In this document: positions 45,990 through 57,821 of the stretch, piece by piece
Position numbering within the stretch: position 1 is the first letter of the stretch
How the letters are laid out: each line of letters opens with the position of its first letter
Assembly (NCBI GenBank): GCA_002104905.1
Contig: MCFE01000047.1
Location: 1 to 64,000 of the forward strand
DNA: 64,000 nt
From: Basidiobolus meristosporus CBS 931.73
Taxonomy: Eukaryota; Basidiobolomycota; Basidiobolomycetes; Basidiobolales; Basidiobolaceae
Direction of reading: 5' to 3'
Notes under the pieces: generated by a model
Databases searched by the model: none
Told to the model about the DNA's origin: nothing
Seen by the model: the letters and a program-made list of their open reading frames with translations, nothing else
Program-made: the position numbers and the translations under genes

Positions 45990-48173
45990 CTAAACGGCAC
46001 AAAGGATGTCCGGATACTCAGATTGCACTAGGTCAATAATCTCTTGAGTATCTAACGGGCGATGTTTGATTTGATTCAGAAGGGTTTGCAAGGATTTCGA
46101 GCTGGGCTTGACCCCGTGCTCCTTCATCTCCGACGTAAATACCCCCTTCGCTTCGTTAAACGCTTCGAATTTGCATAGAGCCTCCATGTAAGCGTTGAAG
46201 TTATTTTCACTCAATGGAAAATGTTCGTCCTTCAGCCTATTCCAAATACTGTGCAGGGTCTCAAGATCCCCATTCGTTCCGCACGAGTCCAATAGGGTAG
46301 ACACATGCGCGACAAGTTGCTTTGCGGGAAAGATTTCTCTGGCCGCCTTCCAGACTTCGAGAGTTTTGGCCCCGTCTCCCATGAAGCTATGATAATTCAT
46401 CAGTATTCCGTAAGTAAACGCATCGGACGGAAGCTTTCTCCCCGTCATCTCACGGTAAAACGGCATGAATTGCTCCAATTTGAAGTTGGAAATGCATCCG
46501 TTCATCATGATGTTGAATGTACTGGTTATCAACGGGACGTGGTTCTTCTTCATTTGCTCGAGCATGTGGAGGGCTTGGTCGAATCTAGAGTTCTTCATGT
46601 ACCCGTCGATCAGCCCGTTATACGTAAGGGAGTTGGGTCGGAGCCCAACCGCCTGCATCTCTTCGAACAGCTCGATAGCCCTGTCCATACTCGAGTGCTT
46701 ACCATAACCATTGATGAGGACTGTATATGTCTTCACATTCGGCGCTATCTGATGCGCTTTCATCAACTTGAACAACTCAGAAGCCTGGTCCAGCTGATCG
46801 ATTTTGATGTAGCCGTCGATGAGCGTTGTGTAGGTAGCTACATCTGGTTGAAGGCTATGGCTCACCATCTCACCAAAGATGGCGCTTGCCTGCTCCATGT
46901 CACGGGACTTCGCGAAGGCATGTATGAGGGAATTGAATGTGATGGTATCTGGCTTGATGCTCCGTGAAAGCATGTCTTGATATAGCTTCCATGCGTTCTC
47001 AACATCTCCTCGCTTGGCAAACGCCCCGATGAGGATGCTGTAGGTCCTTTCGTTGGGTAAAACTCCTTTCGAGAGCATGCCCTCGAAATACTCCATCGCC
47101 TTTTCAAAGTTCTGGTTTCGAACGAAACCTTGGATCAATGTTGAGTAAGTGACTACGTTGGGAGTAACACCCTGCTTGATCATCTCCTCGAGAAGAAGCA
47201 CTGCCTCGTTTAAGCAAGACTTCCGGGTATATCCCTTAAGGAGAATAGAGTATGTCCATATGTTAGGTAAGAGTCCGAGTCGAGTCATGTCGTTGAAGGC
47301 ATTGGTGGCCTGCTCCAGACTCCCGCAGTTGATTAATGCGTCGATCAGCACGGAGTAGGTGGTGATGTCTGGGACAATGCGCTGGTCCATCATTTCTTTA
47401 TATATACGTGTGGCCTGGTCGATGTTTGAGGCTTTACAACATGAATAGAGCAACAAAGAGTACGTCTCGTTGTTGGGGAGCACTTTGATTTTCTTCATAT
47501 CCGCATAAATACTCATGACCCGGTCGAACTCCTCGTACTTGTTCGAGATCTTCATGAGAGCATTGCAGGTGGTGGCATCCGATAAAATTCCATGCTGCAG
47601 CAACATCCGGTACAACTGAAAACTGAGCGCAGGCGAGTTTCGACTCAGACTAGAAATCAGCTCAATATAGAGATCGGAGGTCGGCTTAAGCCTCTTTTGA
47701 AGCATTTGCTGTAGTGTTTCTTCCACGCGCTTGACGTCTCCCCTTCTCGCGTGATGTAGAGCAAGCGCACCGAACTCGGCGCTAGAGGTAAGCTTTATAT
47801 CGTTTCGTTCAATGTATGCAATAATTCGCTGACATCTTTCGACAGCGTTTGGGTCTTTTCCCTTCACTATCAAACGCAATAGAAGGGCAACTTGCTTGGA
47901 GGGTAGGATTTCGGTCAAGTCGTGCTCGTAGATCTCGCTAAAAATCTTCCAAGCTCTAACCGAATCACGCTGACGTACTGCGGTTTCAATGCTGGGAGTG
48001 GGAGGGATTTTGGTGGTGAATCGGTTGTACCTTGAAGCTAAACGAATTTGATTGCGAGAATCTATTAAAGGAGGGGATGGCGGCACTCTAAGAAAACTTG
48101 GCTTTGGGAGATTCTTTTGGATTATGGTGGATATTCCACGTCCCAAAGCCGGCACTCGCCCAAGCTGGGACAT
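45990..48173 (-). CDS. mitochondrial pentatricopeptide-repeat (PPR) protein
   Basis: Single-exon gene of 727 residues from ATG 48173. PPR proteins bind organellar RNA, about one base per repeat, for processing, stability or translation. The N-terminus (MSQLGRVPALGRGISTIIQK) is basic and lacks acidic residues over its first 20 positions, as expected for mitochondrial import. From about residue 140 to 640 at least twelve 35-residue P-type motifs run in series, with repeated cores such as TYSVLIDALINCGSLEQA, TYSILLKGYTRKSCLNEA and TYTTLIDGYIKIDQLDQA. No DYW, SMR or endonuclease domain is attached. The high regularity and number of repeats is unusual for fungi, where PPR arrays are mostly irregular. 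The RNA target cannot be assigned by eye. Confidence 0.92.
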   Translation of the reverse strand: MSQLGRVPALGRGISTIIQKNLPKPSFLRVPPSPPLIDSRNQIRLASRYNRFTTKIPPTPSIETAVRQRDSVRAWKIFSEIYEHDLTEILPSKQVALLLRLIVKGKDPNAVERCQRIIAYIERNDIKLTSSAEFGALALHHARRGDVKRVEETLQQMLQKRLKPTSDLYIELISSLSRNSPALSFQLYRMLLQHGILSDATTCNALMKISNKYEEFDRVMSIYADMKKIKVLPNNETYSLLLYSCCKASNIDQATRIYKEMMDQRIVPDITTYSVLIDALINCGSLEQATNAFNDMTRLGLLPNIWTYSILLKGYTRKSCLNEAVLLLEEMIKQGVTPNVVTYSTLIQGFVRNQNFEKAMEYFEGMLSKGVLPNERTYSILIGAFAKRGDVENAWKLYQDMLSRSIKPDTITFNSLIHAFAKSRDMEQASAIFGEMVSHSLQPDVATYTTLIDGYIKIDQLDQASELFKLMKAHQIAPNVKTYTVLINGYGKHSSMDRAIELFEEMQAVGLRPNSLTYNGLIDGYMKNSRFDQALHMLEQMKKNHVPLITSTFNIMMNGCISNFKLEQFMPFYREMTGRKLPSDAFTYGILMNYHSFMGDGAKTLEVWKAAREIFPAKQLVAHVSTLLDSCGTNGDLETLHSIWNRLKDEHFPLSENNFNAYMEALCKFEAFNEAKGVFTSEMKEHGVKPSSKSLQTLLNQIKHRPLDTQEIIDLVQSEYPDILCAV

Positions 48174-48450
48174 GGTGGTTAATGGCAGCCAAGAAGGTAA
48201 ATTTTTTGTGTTTTGTTTGGGGCGAAGACCTCTTGCTATATTCCTAAATCGAGGGCAACCTTCTCAGCACGGTTTCATAGAAATTTTCACGGGGAATCAA
48301 ATTTTATTGAGTGATTTAGGCTGTGTGTGATTTGAAACACTCGGATTTCTCCCGCATCCCAAAAAATCCCATTTTGATCCAGATAACGCTGAATAATGAT
48401 CCAACAAATGAGTCTGAATTCCTGGCAAATGGATGGGGAAACTGGTTGGT

Positions 48451-50521
48451 TCATCTTTCCCCCACAAGTTTTCGGTGAAAATATGCCATTCTTTCACTCA
48501 GCGATTTTTTCATCTCACCTAACTTGGATGTGAAATGCTCGATGAACTTCTCCGAGAACTGGCTCAAAGGCTGTCTTGCTGTTTGAAGCCTTCGCCGAAG
48601 CTTGGTACGAAAGTGCATCCTTTTCTCCGCTAGACAGTGGAGATAGGCTTGGATGCGCAACCTGAGGCTTGCTATGGCTGCACGCAATTTCCTCTGCAGT
48701 TCGAGCGCCAGCATGACCGAACTATGCTTGATTTCCTTGACTCGGCATTGAACAGCGAAATTTGTACATCCATTAGGGTGGTGTGGATTAACAATCCGTG
48801 CAGGTCGAGGCTCGTTTCGAATATCCAATAAAGTAGCTTGTGCATTTGTTGGAGTCTGGAGAACCGAGTCTGTTGGTCGTACAATAGGCTCTGGTGGCAA
48901 TGGTGCTTCTATCAGTGTCTGATTACTATAAATAGCCAATCCCATTGTTTTATAGACTGGCTGTGTGGGATTCATGATTTTCGAGGATGTTGCGTTGTTG
49001 CTTAAATCTGGCTCGGAGACGTCAGATTCTATCCTGCCAAATAGTGACTGTAATGGGTTAGGACTGCACGTGGTTAAAGAAATGGTGGTTGCGACGGAGA
49101 TAGGTGCTGTCGATGAGTAGGGTGCTCCGTCTTGGTCTCCGTTAGCAGTGGTTGTAGTCTGATTGGCATTGGGGCATTGATCACTCTTAATATCAGCACC
49201 AGGGCTTGACCATAGTAACCAGCAGGCCAAGATGGAGAAAAATAGGAAGGTAGCAGACCATCGGATATGTGCCCATCTATTGTGTTTTTCTGGGGATGTG
49301 GCTCGCTTACTTTCCGCTTCGAGTGCATTGTGGTGAAGTTCCAAAACACGTTTGTATATGCTTCGGCTATTCAGCAAGGTGAATTCAGCGGTCGTAAGCA
49401 GTGTTTTAAAGCATGCATCTTCCTTGTATGGCAATAACCCATGTGCCAATAGTATATAGGAGTCTACAAAGGAGTGAATGCTGATAGCATTTCTTTCAAG
49501 TGTCTCCAGGATTGATGCTCGACACTTGGCAATTTCATAACCATCCAGTGCCTCCGCTCCGACTAATATAGGGACGATACTAGTTTTCTGCGCGACGAGT
49601 CTCATCCCCACGATGTCCTCTGGTTTTAGACAAGGAGTAACGAGATAGAAGCAAACGTCCACTCCATTGTGGAGTTGCTGTGTATTGGGGGTATCTTGGT
49701 CAAGAAGATTGCCAACCTGAATATAAACCCCGCTGTCCTCATAACGCACCGCCGCACTCCGTACCGTATCACGATCGTAAAGAATGGATGTAGGCAGTAC
49801 CACATAATTAATGCTAACTTTTTGTCTAGGTCTAAGGGAGTGAAATAAAGATTGACTATTAACAGGTGACGGCTCAAATAGATGAATAAGAGAATGACTG
49901 ATTTTCTCCAGGATTTGTTCTTTATCATCACGATTGCTGTTGGTTCCCATAAACAGAATATGCAAAGTCAGAGGCAGCTTGATAAGTGCTACATCATAAT
50001 CGGTATGTTGGGAGGATGTACATCTGGATCCCAGATTTGGCTCACTAAATTGGTGGTGGTAAGCGCCAGCACATAGTAAGGCCGCAATAGCAACAAGTAC
50101 CTTATTTCGCCATCACAGGCCGCTATGTCTTTTCGTTCTCCCACTTTGCTCTCCTCTGAAGTCATCGTAGTTGATGGCAGCACATCATTCTCAGGAAACA
50201 ATTCGTTGTCTTCCCGGCCTTGATCAAGTGCTTGACTGATCGTTTTGTCACCAAGTGCAAAAAGAACGTGAATATAGAGTCTTTACATGATGGAATATAG
50301 CCTCCTTACATTTGGTGTGAGGAGAGGAAGGCTGGTGGCGAAAAACCATTAAGTTCAGTAAAAGTGGGCGGTTCGGTGACGATGCTAGAGTTTTCAGAGG
50401 AGCAGTCATTCAAGCTCAGCGAATGCCAAGAGGTGGCTTCCTCAACGACCTCGAAATCCGAATAGTCTGAGCCTATCGAGTGAGAGTTCTCAAAGTTACC
50501 ACACTCCTCTGGAAAAGACAT
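48451..50521 (-). CDS. septin-like protein with degenerate GTPase motifs and a transmembrane segment
   Basis: Three exons (50521-50310, 50235-50101, 50023-48451) give 639 residues. Residues 1-115 are acidic and disordered. Residues about 130-330 follow the septin core: a strand LPLTLHILFMGTNS where the P-loop GxxGxGKT should be, DVCFYLVTPCLKPEDIVGMR (septin LYFI.PT.H.L.P.DI..M) and TSIVPILVGAEAL where the G4 motif xKAD should be. The P-loop and G4 residues are lost, so nucleotide binding is doubtful. A hydrophobic helix follows (SATFLFFSILACWLLW, residues about 371-388), then a Thr/Ser/Pro-rich region and a basic, helical tail (about 560-639). Septin-like proteins with membrane anchors exist in fungi, but I know no named equivalent. 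The exon 2/3 junction is inferred from phase. Confidence 0.66.
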
Positions 50522-51776
50522 CCTTCTTGCCGTCCACGTCACTGAAATAAATAAAAAGAACGGCCAACCTCAAGAAAGTTTAGTGCTCACTCTAACAGTT
50601 CAACTTTGCTGGTTAAGGTGTTGGTCGGTTGCCCTTAAGTAGAAGGTACAGTATAAGCTGGCAGTAAATAGGAAACCTCAAAAATATACAGCGACTATAG
50701 TTCAATAGAAGAGCTCTGATACTACATACAAGGGCCTTTCCACTGGCAATTCCTGGGAACGGAATTTGATATACTCTATGGAATGGGTTCTTAGGTTAGT
50801 GCGATGTGACTGTTGCACTTTATATAGCATTGATCACCAAAAGCTTGGTGAAGGGAAAGAATGCGATAATTTAGACCACAAGATGATCTACCTACCCATT
50901 TATTGTTGCTATAGAGATAACCAATCAACATAGTTGGTGATTAAAGAACTAACAAAGATGTGGCTGGGGTGCAATAATGCTGGGCGGAGTAACTATCGAG
51001 CCAGAATATTCATGGAATCATGGCAACAATCACGTGAGCAGTCTAATTCAACTAGCGTAATATGATCATAAATAGGAAGTTGAGTCATAGTGCGGCCCAA
51101 ATGGGAGTACAAATGTAGACGCCATGTAGGAGCCAATTCAGACTATGTCAGTTCAATAAGTAAAAGGGTAGCACAGACAAGCCAATCATGAAGCGTAGGG
51201 TTAGGTGATTGCTTGACGATAGGGTTACTTGCCAAATATCAATGGTGGCGAATTTCTTACGATCTTTGTATCTATTGAACGCTTTTGAATGCCTCATTAA
51301 TAATTGATAATGCTCCAATTGCCATACCCTTTTTTAAGACTCCGAATTTACCACCCTAAATTCATCCCCCTGTGTCTGCTAGTTTAACTTTTTTTACCAA
51401 GGCCTCCCTTCGTCTCGACTTGATATTAGCCACTCAACTCTTATTCATCATTTGTAGTTGGAACTAAGCAAGACTTCACTTTTTATTGCCCGCCCTCTTT
51501 GCATAAGTGATCATCCTGAACTAGGTGTATGTATATTTTTTATTGTTTACGTATTCTCTAGCAACGAGAATTAGTAATAATTTGATTGTAGGGAAGTTCC
51601 CGCATCAGACGCAACTCTTGACCGGTTCACTTCAAGTACCAACAAACTAAGCATATACATTTCCTTTTGTTGCTGGTACTTTTTTATAAAGTAAGTTTTC
51701 CACCCTGGAACTGCTTCTAATTTACCTCAATTTAACTATGAATCATGTCTCGGTCTTAGGAAATCGAGGCTTTGTT
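50522..51776. other. bidirectional intergenic region
   Basis: This contains the 5' ends of the septin-like gene (minus) and the PH-domain gene (plus). A probable 5' UTR intron of the PH gene runs from 51691 (gtaagtttt) to 51760 (ttag). No other gene is seen. Confidence 0.45.
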
Positions 51777-54700
51777 ATGATTTCTGTCCCTAATCCAGAT
51801 ACCAATTTCCAGAACAACGTAATAGGTAAAAGAACTGCTAGTTTGAGTGAAATCAAAGCAATAACTAATTTCTGTGTATAGCGCCAACTCAAAATTCCTT
51901 ATTAAATTCCACACATCCGATGCAGGACGAAGAATTAGCACAACAGGAGTACCAAATCCCAGAAGATGTCCTCTCTGTCTTACCCTACTTTGATGGATTC
52001 ACGACCAAATTCTACATGCATGGTTTTCTTCATAAGAAAAATGAATCCACCCCGGATGGTAGACCTTTCAAGATGCGAGACTGGACTCGGTGGTATGTTG
52101 AGTTGTGTGGGCCTGTTATGATCTTTTGGAGAGCAACTCCCGAATATACCACAAGTAATGTTGAGAAATTGAAGGCTCTGGTTGCTCCGAACTTCTTGAA
52201 CGTCTCAGATTCCATCGTAAACGTTACCCAAGAGCAGGACGGCCGTAAATTCGTATTCTCACTCAATACCTCGGGAGCAAACTGCTTTTACATGGAGACC
52301 GGAAGTTTCAACGAGCTCAATGACTGGGTTTGTGCTATTCGTCTCTCATCTTATGAGATGGCCAAATTACACCATATGTATACATATGTGATCCTAACTC
52401 GCCCCAACTTCGCCAACCACTTTTCTACATATCACACTTTTACCGAAGGCCAGCTTCAGATTAAATATGCTGGCGCTTCTCAGTGGAGACAATGCTGGGC
52501 TGTGTTGGATAATAGTAATGCTGCTTCACCTGGTGGACCACAAGTCCAGTTCTTCGAGGACAATCATTCCGGCCCTTTCCTTACGTTGAGGAAAGCATAT
52601 CAAGCCTATTCGGTATACCCCGAGAGACCGGAGCTTTCAGACGTTTCGGGAATATTCAAAGTAGAGGGGACTATAGATATCAACATTGATAATAACGGGA
52701 TTAGACCCGAATTCATTATTATGAGCGCCGAGACTCCAGATGATATGGCAAGATGGGTGGTTGCCATTTTCGATGCATACAAGCTTTTGGGAAGACCTGA
52801 GCAACTTGATATCCCTCCTGCCCCTTCCGATGCCCAAAACCTTTTCTTGGATGTTGCGCAGGTCAATCACTTAGATATGGCCCGTAACAATTCGATGGAT
52901 TGCAAGCGTTTGTTCGAGAACGTTCTTACAGGAAACAATGAGCCCCTACATGAGCAAATGATGAATATGAAGCTCGAAAATGCCCCCAAAGTCACCAGAA
53001 CCGCTACTAAATCATCAGTCAGCTTCGCACCAAACACCAAGAAGAACGGAAAGAAGCCCAAGGCCGTCCTTCCAAGTGATTCCGAAGAGTCTGATGAAGA
53101 AGTGATGGTCGAAGAATCGGATAGTGATGATGATGATGGGTTGTTCATCAGCGCACCCGCTACCCAGCAATATGGTATATTTGGCTGGTTCCAAAACTCT
53201 TACCTCTGTTCTTAGCATTGACGATTTCTTGTAGAGAACACAAGCGCACGCTCTGAACGTGAATCAGTTGAACTTCAAGCGCAGTCATTGTCCAAGGTGC
53301 CCAAGGCCAAAAAACAGCTAGCCAGCGAATCAGAATCAGATAGTGATGATGGTGAACTTTTCAAAAAAGCACCCGGTGTCCAGCAACAGGGTTAGTCTGT
53401 GCATTAACTTGAGGGTCAAGTTTGTTTAAATAACATCATCTACAGAGAAGATAGAATCTATTGCTGGAGGTGAGTCGAATGACCTCACTGCATCGGCTTC
53501 GGCCAAAGCATTGAAAGCCAAAAAGCAGTTAGCGAGTGACTCTGAAGAAGAAAGCGATGTAGATGGTACTCAGCAACATGGTAAATATGCACTGTTTCCA
53601 CGATATCTCAGAATCCAAAGTAATAGCTCCTATCTTCTACAAAAGAAGTTGGTCCCACCACCGAAAATACTACGGCCAATCTTAAGGTGCCAAAAGCCAA
53701 AAAACAATTGGCAAGTGAATCGGAGGAAGATAGTGACGATGGTGAGCTATTCACCGGGGTGCGCAGCACTCAGCAACATGGTAAATATGAGTCATTTCTT
53801 TAATGTTTCGTCGATATTGAAGTTTTGACACATTTGCTCATCCTCAAAGAATCAGAAGCTAGTACTGAGAGTGGGCCAGTTGAGCTTAATGCCGAGTCCT
53901 CGTCTAATGGAGCTCCTACAGCTAAATCACTAAAGGCTAAGAAGCAATTAGCAAGTGATTCTGAAGAGGAGAGTGACCAAGATACCCATCTATCTAATCA
54001 GCAATCGTCGCCGGCTCAGTCATTTGCAACCAAGTCTTCGGACCCTGAACCTGCGGTTCCTAAAGCTAGAAAACTCAAGGCCAAAGCCGTCTTACCATCC
54101 GATTCTGAGGAGAGCGAGCATGAAGACGAGGATCCAGTGTTCATCAGCGACAACAAAGCTTTACAGCAACAACAGCCTGTTATAGCTTTTACTGGGCCTG
54201 AAAACGACATGTACCACGATCCACGCTACGCCAGTTCCGCGAATCAATTTCCACGCCCTACATCGGCAGTTGACCCTCGACCCATGAGCTATAATACCAT
54301 GAACCCTTACCCTCAGGATATTGGACGCAGGGATCAAATGGGACGACAATATCCCCACAGCATTGCTCAGAGTGAATACGATCCAAGATACCCAGGCTGG
54401 GAGGGAGGAGCTCCAGGCGCCAGCATGTATGCACGTGATCCTAGCATGGATGCAGAGGAGAGATGGCGTCGCGAGGAGTTTGAACGTCGCCGATTTGATA
54501 TGGGCCCAGCTTCGCCTACTCTACAGTCCAGTATGTATGGCGTAGAGGATGAAATGCCCATCGGCGGCTTCAACCCAATGGATAGGCGCCAACTTGAGCA
54601 CCAGCGCTTGACCGCCATGAGAGGAAACAGCATGTATGCATACAACAACTCCAGCAGCTATGGTATGGGCATGCCTATGAACATGCCCATGAATATGCCC

Positions 54701-55990
54701 ATGAACAATGGATCTGGGTATTATGCCGGCTCTGCATACATGGATGATTCTGGATTCGATTACCACGACCCAGCTTTCGGATATTCGCCATACCAATCAA
54801 GAATGGAGCCCATGGGGCTATTGGCCGCGCATGAAGCTGCTAGACTCTCTCGCTTTGAACAGCCCAGACACGGACCTTTAATACAGGTCGATAAAAAGAA
54901 GGTCACTCATCAAGTGGGCTTAGTAGGTGCTATTGCTGCTAGGGAGCAGTACAAAGCTACACACAAATACACCAATGCCAACTCTGGTAGCGCAATGCTA
55001 GAGTTGGCTCGCGAGAGGGAGGGGGCTCTTGAAAGAGAAAAGGAGCGTATGTTGATGGAGCAAAGACAGCAGGTTTACTATCAAGAGGAGCTTCGTCGAA
55101 GGATGGGTGCAGCAAGCACTGACAGAGGTTACATGTACCCCTCTTACGGCGGTGTTCCCCCGATGAACCCAATGATGCGCCCCGGAAGCAATGTATATAT
55201 CCCTGAAGGCTCAGATGAGGAGGACAATCAAACTCTTGTAAGAGCTCTCCCGGGGCAGCGGTTTTCTTCACCACACCTTCCTCAACAGCCTCAAAGCATG
55301 TATGGAGCTCCGAGCAACCAGCATCTTTCTATCTCACCTCAGTACCCTTCCCGATTATCCGCACCAATGAATAATGATGCTGCCCCGATTAGCCCAGGTG
55401 GACTGGGCCGTCACTCGTACATGGAATCTGGCTCGTTTGCTCCAGCCGCCCGTTCAGTTCAGAATGCTGGTGTTGGATATCCTGTCAACCAACGACCAGC
55501 TTCTTCATTTGCATCAACCAACTCATCTTCAAATGTCTCCCCCGCCTCATCAAGAAATCACATAGAGTCGATCACAACAGGTTCTCAAAATTCATTTGCC
55601 CAGCCTAAGCTAGCCGAGATGTCCCCGCAACCACTTGTCATGAGCTCTCTATCTTCGGCCATGGGTGTAAGCGTCTCCAATGATATGGAGCAGAGTGGTT
55701 CTGAAAGCGAGGAGGAAAATGTTCCTACGGCCAGTGGCGAAATTTCCGACAAGTTTGAGGAGTTTATCGATGACAAAGTAGAGATGAAACCATATTCATT
55801 TGTCGATTCTCAACACCTGTACGACTCGTATCTGTCGTGGTGTCGCGTGAAGAGATTACCACCCAGTGCTCAGGCGGGGCCAGGGCAAATGGAAGCTCTA
55901 ATGATGGAAAATGGATTTACTAAGAAGAAGAAGAAAGATGCGTCCCCAGATGAAGAGCCTGAGCAGTGGTACAACATTACTATAGTCTAA
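51777..55990 (+). CDS. PH-domain protein (Skg3/Caf120-like) with Ser/Asp-rich exon repeats
   Basis: Six exons (51777-51825, 51882-53174, 53235-53390, 53446-53580, 53646-53780, 53850-55990) give 1302 residues. An in-frame ATG at 51738 would be used if the 5' UTR intron is not spliced. Residues about 60-350 hold a double-PH region (YMHGFLHKKN, WTRWYVELCGPVMIFW, later WRQCWAVLDN and FIIMSAETPDDMARWVVAIFDAYK), most like fungal Skg3/Caf120-type proteins of bud-neck and CCR4-NOT association. A middle region repeats KAKKQLASDSEEESD-like acidic units, one per exon. The C-terminal half is Pro/Met/Tyr-rich and disordered with an MNMP run, a predicted coiled coil around 55000-55100, and a conserved-looking end (KFEEFIDDKVE, LYDSYLSWCRVKRLP). 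Function is inferred only from the family. Confidence 0.8.
53235..53950 (+). repeat. array of duplicated phase-1 exons in the PH gene
   Basis: Exons 53235-53390, 53446-53580 and 53646-53780, plus the start of 53850-55990, each begin and end (or begin) in phase 1 and each encode one KAKKQLAS(D/E)SE(E)-type unit. The second and third are exactly 135 nt. Exons 2 and 3 both end CAGCAACATG and are followed by introns starting gtaaatatg. This is the pattern of tandem exon-plus-intron duplication. Confidence 0.75.
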
Positions 55991-56543
55991 TTCAAACTAT
56001 CTTTCTATGCAGATGCATGGAACCCTAAAATCCAACCGACCCGTCGGTTACTAGTACGACAGGCTTATCTCAGCAATCCTCGACCTAGTTGATCCTGACC
56101 CTTCACACCATCCATCCCACTTCGTTAATTAGCCAATGCACCTGCCTATACTTACGCATCATCCATTCCTACCACTTTCACTTTGCTGCAGATATAAACC
56201 TTTTTATTTCCTCCCATTTTTTCCTATGCATTATTCATATAACCACCATCATTCGGTTGGTTGGTTAACTATTTATAATTTTTTACGACCAAAATCTTTT
56301 CCCTCTTCGTCTATATTTGTTTCATACCTTATCCACACTGCAATAAAGTCCCATCAAGTATGTTGGTATATGACGGTTTATCCTATGAATGTGTATATAT
56401 CAACGTACATACTCGATTGTTGAATAATGTAACACTGCTAGGATAGGATATTAACATTTATTTGATTAATAGTTGGTCCATAAAATGCGGTGTAATGCTA
56501 AATGCTGATTGTTTAACTTGGCCGGAGTTAATACGAAGATTAT
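55991..56543. other. convergent 3' intergenic region
   Basis: Between the stop of the PH gene and the stop of glutamate kinase copy A. T-rich; no gene is supported. Confidence 0.55.
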
Positions 56544-57745
56544 TTATACAAGTGTGACGTAGTTTTCATGCTCTACTACCAATGGAGATTCGTTGTAACC
56601 AAGTATTTTGGAGACCATGGCCTCCTTGCAACCCTTGATACGGTCGAGTTCTTTGCTGGAATAGTTGACTAGTCCTTTGCCGACCATCACCGTGCCAACT
56701 TCTCCATTTTTGTTGATGGGCTTCTCCACCGCAATACTCACTCCTTGATTAGGGACAAATTGTCCGTCCACGCGGAGAATGTGTGAGCTGGAGAGTGCAT
56801 TAGGGTCTTTTGCCAGCTTGCTTGCAGATTCCTCATCAACCACAACTGTACCAGCAGTGTGGATCCCATGTAGAATCCACCACTTGCGGTCAACCATGGG
56901 AACTGACTTGGCAATAAAGCAGGTGTGCAATGGGACCGAAGCCTTCTTGCCATTGTCACCGCCCTCATAGTGCTCGATGATGTCAAACACGCGTTCTGGC
57001 TCGCTTCCTCGAGTGATCACTGTGTGGACTCCGGCGGAGGTGGCCAACTCAGCTGCAATCAGCTTGGTCACCATTCCTCCTGTTCCGACCGAACTGCCAG
57101 GGCTTGTTACGTTCACCTCCCTCTTTAGTTGCTCAATGTCAGTCACCTTTGACACTACCTTGGCATCAGGGTTTGTACGAGGATTGTCAGTGTACAAGCA
57201 GTCCACATCGGTCAGTAGGAACAGATAGTCCGCATGAACCATCCCGCAGTGATGGCACTCAGTGTGTCATTGTCTCCAAATCGGATCTCGTTCACACTGA
57301 TGGTGTCATTCTCGTTGACAATTGGAACCACTCCAGCTTTGAACAACTCCTCGAATGTATCCCTGGCATTGTTGTAGCGAGTACGATCGGCAAGATCCCC
57401 CTTGGTGATGAGAATCTGGGCGGTGGGTTGCTTGAACATGGAGAAGAGATCCTCATAAAGACTCATCAACTTGCTTTGACCCACGGCGGCCAATGCTTGC
57501 TTCTTGGCAAGCTCTGGTGGCTTGACATCCACGTTCAGGGCACGCATCCCGATTCCTACGGCGCCACTTGTGGTTAGCACGACGCGATGGCCAAGTGACT
57601 TCAGCTTGACGATGGTTTCCACGATATGGGAAAGGTTGGCCAGATGTGGAAGATGGGTGACTTCATCACAGATAGAGGAAGTGCCCAACTTTAAAACGAT
57701 GGTCAAGGCTCGGCTATTAGTTTGAGTAAGATTATTATTGGTCAT
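56544..57745 (-). CDS. gamma-glutamyl kinase (ProB/Pro1), copy A, frameshifted
   Basis: Starts at ATG 57745 (MTNNNLTQTN). The first step of proline synthesis, glutamate to gamma-glutamyl phosphate, is catalysed by this amino-acid-kinase-family enzyme followed by a PUA domain. The kinase core shows VLKLGTSSI, VVLTTSGAVGIGM, VPIVNENDTIS and GDNDTLSA. Compared with copy B one base is missing after 57245 (catcccgcag here, catccctgcag in B), which breaks the frame in the codons for AGMVHADYL. With that base discounted the coding length is 400 codons. Apart from this the gene is intact to its stop and almost identical to copy B through the core, so it is either a very recent pseudogene or carries a consensus error. 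Confidence 0.85.
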
Positions 57746-57814
57746 ATTGAAAGGTCTACTGCAATAAATGAGTTGACTGTCGATGATGGTGAAAGTAACC
57801 AGATGCACCGCTGG

Positions 57815-57821
57815 TTTTATA
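57815..57821 (-). promoter_or_regulatory. TATA box of kinase copy A
   Basis: TATAAAA on the minus strand, about 70 nt before ATG 57745. Its place makes the upstream in-frame ATG at 57853 unlikely as the real start. Confidence 0.55.

Noticed and set aside
46305-46967. 220-residue plus-strand frame
   Set aside because: Antisense of the PPR gene; periodic only because of the PPR repeats.
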